Below, piece by piece: positions 57,121 to 64,000 of a stretch of DNA of 64,000 nucleotides (the stretch's first letter is position 1; each line of letters starts with the position of its first letter). The stretch lies in assembly GCA_963995525.1 (NCBI GenBank), contig OZ023214.1, positions 19,220,667 through 19,284,666 on the forward strand, read 5' to 3'. Origin of the DNA: Escarpia spicata. Its lineage: Eukaryota > Annelida > Polychaeta > Sabellida > Siboglinidae. The notes below the pieces were generated by a model, which was not told the DNA's origin, ran no database searches, and saw only the letters and a list, made by a program, of their open reading frames with translations. A program made the translations under genes and the position numbers.

Positions 57121-58380
57121 TCCGGCGCCTATAACTAAACAAAATTCTTCAAAGGAAGCCATATTTTTCGAAGTTATTGAAAGACGGACCGAATAGATCA
57201 GCAAGGATTACAAATACGTCTCCACAAAGCGGTCAACGACCACCTGTAGCGGGTTTCGACAAGTCCACAGCCAGTGTCTCACCGTCGACTTGTATTCAGT
57301 CAGAGTGTGTACAAGCGTTGTTTGTATAGCGCGTAACCAAATTCGTTCCATCTTTCTAAAGCTTGTTGTATTCCAACAAGTACTAGGCGAAAACTCTTTC
57401 ACGCCCACTACCAGATTAACAACAAGAACTCGGCGAAAACTCTTTCACGTCTACTATCAGATTAACATAATCGGTAGCACGGATAGAGAACACGTCGACT
57501 TTGATGTCGTCTATCGATCAATGCTGAAAGGTCAGGCGTGGTTTCGAAGGTAAACAACGCTGCGTTGTTTGAGGACCGTTGTTGCCGCGCGGAAGTATGA
57601 CAGCTAATCAATAAATCGAGGGTATAGCTTCGTTGCGGGCACGCCTGGGCAGGACCTTCCAGCATTGATTAAAACTACACGCACGGTCTGTTCTCAACGA
57701 GCACACAGGACGATTCGCTGGCGGATGTGTGAAATGTTGTGTCCCTAAAATAGCTGTAAACGAACGTTTTATGCGTTTGGAGAAGAAAAAAAACGCCCGT
57801 CCAAGCAAGTGTTTGCACGAGTGATATAATTATCACAGAACTGGTTTTGTGTGAAAGCAGCAACTATACAGCATTGTCGATGTTTACTTGTTGCCTAGAC
57901 AACAGCGACGCCATTTGTAAACACGCTACATGTATGGCGTTCTCGGAAAATTTAACTAGGCTGACCAAAGTTAAATGTCACGTGTACTGCACGAGGCACG
58001 TAGAAGGCCTATACCAACAAATCTGTCATTATGTTTCCTCTGAATGTGGATACAATACGCGATAATCTGATAAGTACTTTGCATATCCATTGTGTTGTGA
58101 TCACGTTTTGAAACATGTTTATGGTTTGAGGATCTTGAATGGAAATCCACAATCAATTGCGGCTTTGAAAAATCGATCGAACATTCGTTATTACCAGAGT
58201 ATTTTCGTGAGTTTATATAATCATATGCTGGGGGGGTCGTAGAGTTCCGCTGGAAACTTGAGCGGAGCAGGTGGGGAAGACGAGGATCAGTTCGATCGAT
58301 ATTTTAGAGGGTGCAGTTATTTTGGGAGTTTTCTGTGAACACCAGGGCAACTGGAGATTATAAACCACACCACCCAAACA
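57121..58380. other. Intergenic DNA, no gene seen
   Basis: A 32-base phrase around AACTCGGCGAAAACTCTTTCACG repeats once (57380-57450). No supported frame. Confidence 0.4.
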
Positions 58381-58394
58381 AACCATTATGGGCC

Positions 58395-58905
58395 TGCAAA
58401 CCAACATGACTGCAGAAATAAAATCTTTCAGATATGTAAACAAGTGACCAGCTTTGTGTACTTTGGCGGAAGGGTGTGTGCGGGTGAAGGAAGTATCGAA
58501 ACAGTACAGAGGAGGGTGCAAACAGGAGCGGCAGCACTGAGATGGGTTGAAGACATTGCGGGACAATAAACCGAAGAAAAAGCTAAACGGAAAGTGTTGG
58601 AAGCCTGCAACCAGCTTGTGTGTATGGACTGGGAAGAGTGACACACAGACACGAGGAGAAGGATGGGCAGCAGGAACAGACTGGGTCCGAATACTACGGA
58701 AAGTAACCTGAGAAGATAGACGGTAGATGAAATAATTTAAAATAGACCGAGATGGACAGGGCACATGGAAAGAGTCAGCGAGGGCATGCCGACACAAAGC
58801 ATGGCAAACAGAAGAGGGTGGTATAAGATGGAAACCAAAGATGAGATGGAATGGCAGCGTGAATCGGGACGCTGGGAGGTCAGGTGCGAATGGCCCAAAA
58901 TGGAA
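58395..58905 (+). mobile_element. Decayed LINE of the second lineage, another copy
   Basis: VTSFVYFGG, ETVQRRVQTGAAALRWVED, then RWTGHMERVSEGMP and a basic C terminus, interrupted by at least three stops. Same region and order as the copy at 54.5 kb. The 232-codon minus-strand frame over it is an antisense shadow. Confidence 0.55.
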
Positions 58906-59164
58906 GATCAATTACATCACAGTTTGCCTATGTCAGAAACAAGATTATTTGCGTGACCTCCGTTAAGTTCTGCCGTTGTTAAAAGTGTTAATTGTTGATA
59001 TTTGAATGACGTATTACTGCATGGCATTTCCTAGATCAAACATTCTTGCATAAAATTGTAATTTTTTTATTTTTGCCTATGTTCTTGTCATAAAAAAACT
59101 TGGGGGGGACAGAATTTCAATGAAATATACGACGAAATGTCTGAACGCTCCACGTATTCGGCAT

Positions 59165-59300
59165 TCAATTTTTGATGGCGTGACGGAGTTTTTGCTAGGC
59201 AATAGATTACGTGATTGATATGTCATTTCTATGGTACTGTTGTTCAGCTTTTCAAGTGGGCACATTTCACAAGATGATGGCGCCACCTGGCGAATGTGAA
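59165..59300 (+). repeat. Dispersed repeat ending ATGGCGCCACCTGGCGAATG
   Basis: GATGGCGTGACGGAGTTTTT and GCTAGGCAATAGATTACGTG match, inverted, the repeat at about 37.97-38.02 kb. The right end matches that at 30.2 kb. Confidence 0.6.
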
Positions 59301-59701
59301 AATAACTATACAAAGGAAGCATAATGTTGAAACGTAATTAATTTTGCCACTTTCATTTTAACAAAACAACAATTCCAAGTCTCACTTAAATATGGTATTT
59401 ATTGAAATTTCCTTTTCACATCTCTTGATTAATGACATCTCTGGTATAATTCCCTATTTAACAATCTACATACTGTGCCATAATATAAATACACTATGCC
59501 TCTGGCACTCCAATAACATACAGAAAGCATTTCTCCAAACAATGACCCTGATTGACTGTATTCCATACAGTATGAAATATATGCCCCAATATCACTGACA
59601 GGGGATCACAAATATCTAAACGCACTGAAGTAATACAACTTAAAAGATTACCATGCCGTTACTGATTTGTAAACAAATAAGTTATTTATACACAACTAAC
59701 T

Positions 59702-62293
59702 TTGGGAGGTGGAGTTATTTTATATATTAAAGAATCTATTCAGGCTTATGAAATAAAATTAGAAAGAGAAGCAGATTGCGAAGAAGCTGTTTGGTGTAAC
59801 ATAGTTACAGGAAACTCAACGTTGACGGTTGGGTTGGTTTATCGAAGTCCAAACATAAGCATAGAAGAGAATGAAAAAATACAAAACGCTATAAGGGAAG
59901 TAAGCAAACGGGACTGTATTATTATGGGGGATTTTAACCATGGGCATATACAATGGAAATCTCTACAGAGTATGGGGAGAGAGGACCACAAGTTTTTAGT
60001 TTTAGTTCAAGATACATTCCTTTCTCAACATGTGCTAGAACCAACCAGGGGTGAGAATGTGTTAGACATAGTTTTGTCCTCACAGAATGAATTAGTTGAC
60101 AATGTCAAGATATGTGAGCCACTGGGGAGTAGCGATCACAACCAGATACATTTTACCATCAAAGTAAAATCAGAAAGGAATAGCAAAAAGCAGTATAGGA
60201 GAAATTTCCACAAAGGAAGGTATAAGGACATGAGGAAATATTTAGCAAAGATAGACTGGAATAAGACACTGAAAAATAAGACGGCAACAGAATGCTGGAA
60301 TATATTAAAGAGTGAAATTAAGTGCATAATCGATAAATTTGTACCCTTCAAAAACCAAGGAAAACGGTCCAAAAAGAAACACTTATCGAAAGAAGCCATT
60401 AGAAAAATTAAGTATAAACAAATGATGTGGAAGTCATATAGATGTACTGGAAATGATGAAGACTACAACAATTATAAAGAAGCACTTAACCAAGCTACAG
60501 CTGAAATTAGAAATTCAAAGAGAAGCTATGAACAACAATTAGCTAGTAATATAAAACATGACAGCAAGAGTTTTTATGCGTATGTTCGAAGCAAACAGAA
60601 AGTTCAAGATAAGGTCGGTCCTCTAGAAGATAGTGCTGGAAATATGATATCAGAGGGATTCATAATGGCAGAAGACCTGAATGAGTACTTTAGTTCAGTG
60701 TTTACCAGGGAAGATATTAGTTCACTGCCAATACCAAAGGCTAAGTTCAAGGGGGCAGATTCAGACTATTTAGGACAATTAATTGTAACCCCGGAAATGG
60801 TAGCTAAGAAAATAAGGGCTATGAAGGAAAATAAATCACCTGGAGTGGATGGTATTCCACCCAAACTACTATTGGAAATTGTAGAACAAATTAGCATACC
60901 ACTTGCAACAGTTTTCAACTTGTCATTAGAAGAGGGAGTGGTTCCTTTAGAATGGAAAGAAGCAAACATTATACCGTTATTCAAAAAAGGTTCGAGAAAC
61001 AAGTCAGAGAACTATAGACCAGTGAGTTTAACATCAGTGATTTGTAAATTATTAGAAAGACTAATTAAAGATCACATGGTGGATTTTCTTGCTAAACAAA
61101 ACTTGATAAACCCATCTCAACATGGTTTTTTTAAAGCGAGGTCATGCTTAACAAATATGTTATGTTTTTTGGAAGACATCACTAAGTGGGTAGATGAGGG
61201 AACACCAGTAGATATCGTCTATTTAGATTTTCAAAAAGCTTTTGACAAAGTACCACATCAAAGATTACTGCTTAAACTAAAGGCCCATGGCATAGGAAAT
61301 GGTATAATAAACTGGATAGAACAATGGCTGATTGACAGAAGACAACGTGTAGTAGTTGATGGGGAGGCTTCAAACTGGAAATCGGTATTGAGTGGGGTAC
61401 CACAGGGATCAGTATTAGGTCCTATATTATTCTTAATATACATCAACGATTTGGATGATGAAATAACAAGCAAGGTGTTGAAATTTGCGGATGATACAAA
61501 AGTGTTTAGAAGGATTAAAAGTGATGGAGATAGACAGCATTTACAAGATGATCTTGACAGGTTGATGAAATGGTCTGAAAAATGGCAAATGATGTTCAAT
61601 TTTGGGAAATGTAAATGCCTCCACATAGGACATGGGAACGAAGAGGTAGAATATACAATGGGGGGTACTGTACTAAGTACTACTGTAAAAGAAAAGGACT
61701 TAGGGTTAACCGTTAGTGCTGATATGAAGATTTCAGAGCAGTGCGGAATTGCAGCTTCAAAGGGAAATCAAATCCTTGGATTAATTAGGCGAAACATAAC
61801 GTATAAGGAAAAAGAGCTAATAATACCGCTGTACAAAACAATAGTTAGGCCTCATTTAGAATATTGTATTCAAGCGTGGAGGCCATATCGCAGGAAGGAC
61901 ATAGATATGCTAGAAAGAGTGCAGAGGAGAGCAACTAAAATGATACAAAATCTGAGGGATCTTAGTTATGAAATACGCCTAAAAAAATGCGGTTTAACAA
62001 CACTAGAGACCAGGAGATTGAGAGGAGATCAGATAGAAGTGTTTAAAATATTGAAGGGTTATGAAAATATTGATAGAAATATGTTTTTCTCAGTTAAGAA
62101 AGATAGAAGGACTAGAGGACATGATCTTGCATTAGCAAAGGAGCAGAGTAGATTGGATATAAGAAAGTTTTCATTTTCACAAAGAACTGTAAATGAATGG
62201 AACAGATTACCTGCTGATTGTGTGGGTGCTAGTAGCGTGAATATGTTTAAAAATAAAATCGACACATACCTCAGACGGGCGGGATACACATAG
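59702..62293 (+). CDS. CR1 endonuclease (C-terminal part) and reverse transcriptase, uninterrupted frame
   Basis: 863 codons with no frameshift. Endonuclease motifs IIMGDFN and SSDHNQ are present but the N-terminal endonuclease strands are missing through truncation, so the enzyme cannot be complete. RT motifs are consensus: YLDFQKAFDKVPHQRL, SGVPQGSVLGP and FADD (61484-61495). The C terminus ends DTYLRRAGYT before the hairpin and tail. There is no promoter or ORF1, so it is a dead-on-arrival insertion with a conserved frame. Confidence 0.88.
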   Translation: MGGGVILYIKESIQAYEIKLEREADCEEAVWCNIVTGNSTLTVGLVYRSPNISIEENEKIQNAIREVSKRDCIIMGDFNHGHIQWKSLQSMGREDHKFLVLVQDTFLSQHVLEPTRGENVLDIVLSSQNELVDNVKICEPLGSSDHNQIHFTIKVKSERNSKKQYRRNFHKGRYKDMRKYLAKIDWNKTLKNKTATECWNILKSEIKCIIDKFVPFKNQGKRSKKKHLSKEAIRKIKYKQMMWKSYRCTGNDEDYNNYKEALNQATAEIRNSKRSYEQQLASNIKHDSKSFYAYVRSKQKVQDKVGPLEDSAGNMISEGFIMAEDLNEYFSSVFTREDISSLPIPKAKFKGADSDYLGQLIVTPEMVAKKIRAMKENKSPGVDGIPPKLLLEIVEQISIPLATVFNLSLEEGVVPLEWKEANIIPLFKKGSRNKSENYRPVSLTSVICKLLERLIKDHMVDFLAKQNLINPSQHGFFKARSCLTNMLCFLEDITKWVDEGTPVDIVYLDFQKAFDKVPHQRLLLKLKAHGIGNGIINWIEQWLIDRRQRVVVDGEASNWKSVLSGVPQGSVLGPILFLIYINDLDDEITSKVLKFADDTKVFRRIKSDGDRQHLQDDLDRLMKWSEKWQMMFNFGKCKCLHIGHGNEEVEYTMGGTVLSTTVKEKDLGLTVSADMKISEQCGIAASKGNQILGLIRRNITYKEKELIIPLYKTIVRPHLEYCIQAWRPYRRKDIDMLERVQRRATKMIQNLRDLSYEIRLKKCGLTTLETRRLRGDQIEVFKILKGYENIDRNMFFSVKKDRRTRGHDLALAKEQSRLDIRKFSFSQRTVNEWNRLPADCVGASSVNMFKNKIDTYLRRAGYT

Positions 62294-62390
62294 ATAAAAA
62301 GGTCGGACTCTCGAAAAGCCAAGGGCTTCCTTGTCCACCTGCTACCTAGAGTTAATTCTCTGGGTGGCAATCTTGTTAAATCTTGTTAAA
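59704..62390 (+). mobile_element. CR1 LINE, 5'-truncated, with intact polymerase frame
   Basis: Begins abruptly at GGAGGTGGAGTTATTTTATA within the endonuclease and runs to the (CTTGTTAAA)2 tail. The truncation falls about 15 bases before the position of the T-run frameshift in the 40-kb copy. Highly similar to that copy along its full length, implying recent activity. Confidence 0.92.
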
Positions 62391-64000
62391 CTTAAGGCAC
62401 AACAAACTTATAATACCCAGTATGACATCGTTCAAATAATTTTGGAGTGACACATTTCAAGGCAGTCTTTAATTAAAATGCTGTCTGATATGTATGCAGT
62501 GTTAGTTTCAAAAGTCAACTATTTACGTGAAAATATACATGTTCATAATTTGTTCTAACAACATTAACAATGGACATTCTGTTGACCAGTTTACACATTT
62601 CGTAGAGCACAACAGAAATTTGAAGATGTTACATTCTAATTCACATACACGTGTGTAAACATATTAAAATGATAACAAATACTGGCACTGCAAAAATACT
62701 GATCCATTAAGTTATCTAAAATAACATTCAAGTAATAAAAATGATAACTTTGGAGGTTGATGACCGACCAGAAACCGACCAGTTTCTTTCTACTGAGCAA
62801 CAACTGAACCTTTTCAACAAATTAAACACTGATAATGTCTAATATACCTTGGTATTGAGAAAACAGGATTATACAGCAACATTTGGAAACTGATTTTAAA
62901 TGCACAATTCCAATGGCACTTCTGTGTAAACAGACACAGACCCACAATGATATGCTTCTATGTCTTCTTATAAAATACATGAAACTGAGCAACTGGCAAC
63001 CTTATGTGCAGGTACAGTGCATATCTGTCTTGTTATGTACAGTTTCTGTCATCTTGCACGGGCGGGTTCAGTACTGGGCAGTCCGCTGGGTTGTCTTCAA
63101 ATCTTCTCCATCCTAGAAAACACAAGAGCATTACATTATTACAATGAGAGCATTACATTATTACAATGACATATCATTACGATACTACACCATCAGTGTA
63201 CTGTGTTACTTCAACATTAGAGCATTATGTTTTACAACATTAGAGAATTACTTTACTACAACATCAGAGTATTACATGAAAAGCATCAAAGCATTATGTT
63301 AACATACAAACGGAGCATGACATTATACATTACTACAACATCAAAACATTACATATATAACATCAGAGCTTCAGTATTCTGTCAAACGGACCAAATTTGC
63401 GACAGCATTTTAATATGCATCTTTAATATGGAAAGATCATACCAGTAAATGAAAAGAAACTTTTTTGTGCAACGACACATACATGTAATTCTTGATACAT
63501 ATTTATTTATATATTTTAGTACTGTTAGTAGTACTGAAAACAAAATAGATGGGCGGCCAAGGCGATGAATTGTGACTTTCGTGGGCATTTTTTTAACAAA
63601 CAGCCAACCATTTTAGATGTTCTCCATATACGTCACTGATTATGGGTTATTGGACTTTCTGATTTTTTTTTTTTTGGTCAGCAAACAGGTTTTATGTCAA
63701 ATTTGACATAAATTTGATAAAAACCGTATTGTGGCTCTATAAAACGTAAAAATAATGTTAAACATTTTCCAAACACTTTAATATTTCTCTACATAGGCCA
63801 CATATTACAGAATCAGACTTTATGTCGATCAGATTTGATATTTTTGACCAGATATGGGTCATTTGTGTTCAGTAAAGTGCACATTTTGACCAAAATGTTA
63901 TTAAGCAACAAAATATGTGAACAAAATCTAAAGTGGTTGGAAAGTTGTAACCCACTGATTCCATTCTGAAAAATACTGGTTAACATAGTTGCTTAACTAC
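62391..64000. other. AT-rich terminal stretch, no gene seen
   Basis: Contains a run of ACATTAGAGCATTA-like phrases (about 63120-63370, roughly 15-30 base spacing) that looks like a degenerate tandem repeat. No coding frame. Confidence 0.45.

Noticed and set aside
58213..58911. 232-codon minus-strand frame
   Set aside because: Antisense to a decayed LINE reverse-transcriptase fragment; no domain or splice support.

Overview
The window is nuclear DNA from an animal, most likely a marine invertebrate bilaterian. The evidence is genes split by GT-AG introns, autonomous CR1-type LINEs beside tRNA-derived SINEs, MITE-like DNA elements, and very abundant (CA)n, (GCAC)n and minisatellite DNA. The sequence does not let me name a phylum. 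Prokaryotic features (operons, Shine-Dalgarno sites, CRISPR) are absent. About 10% of the window is protein-coding host gene; most of the rest is repeats or featureless AT-rich DNA.

Left part (1-14 kb). A three-exon gene on the minus strand (3491 to 198) encodes a predicted 756-residue protein with four or five repeats of a CxxC ... FPFL ... CxxC-QW zinc-binding module and a CtBP-type motif. Facing away from it, a six-exon gene on the plus strand (5871 to 12924) encodes a predicted 366-residue proline-, arginine- and tyrosine-rich protein of the style seen in ciliary or sperm microtubule inner proteins. Introns 1 to 4 of this gene each carry a tandem repeat, and its last eight codons, stop included, have been amplified into a 30-bp minisatellite of roughly 20 units.

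Middle (14-29 kb). This is a gene desert with microsatellites, a 43-bp minisatellite of about 24 near-identical units, a SINE with a nested DNA element, and a few GC-rich islands that might contain exons of unknown genes.

Right-centre (29-47 kb). A cluster of TPPP/p25-alpha (tubulin polymerization-promoting protein) genes lies on the minus strand. There are two intact three-exon genes (31196 to 29148 and 47091 to 45548), both predicted at exactly 166 residues with identical intron phases. Between them are a lone third exon with a 9-bp in-frame expansion (35.3-35.5 kb) and two broken first exons (37.7 and 39.6 kb) carried on a tandem duplication. A near-complete CR1 LINE (40.2-44.4 kb) sits between the broken copies and the rightmost intact gene.

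Right end (47-64 kb). No host gene is convincing here. The region holds SINEs, several CR1 copies including one with a long uninterrupted polymerase frame (59.7-62.4 kb), remnants of a second LINE lineage, and a dispersed repeat family built on short GGTGCAAAT / AGCCTCAAGG modules.

The two host themes (a likely axonemal protein and TPPP genes) both point to microtubules or cilia, but they are separate transcription units and the link is only suggestive. All splice models are hand-built from reading frame and splice-site consensus and have no transcript support.
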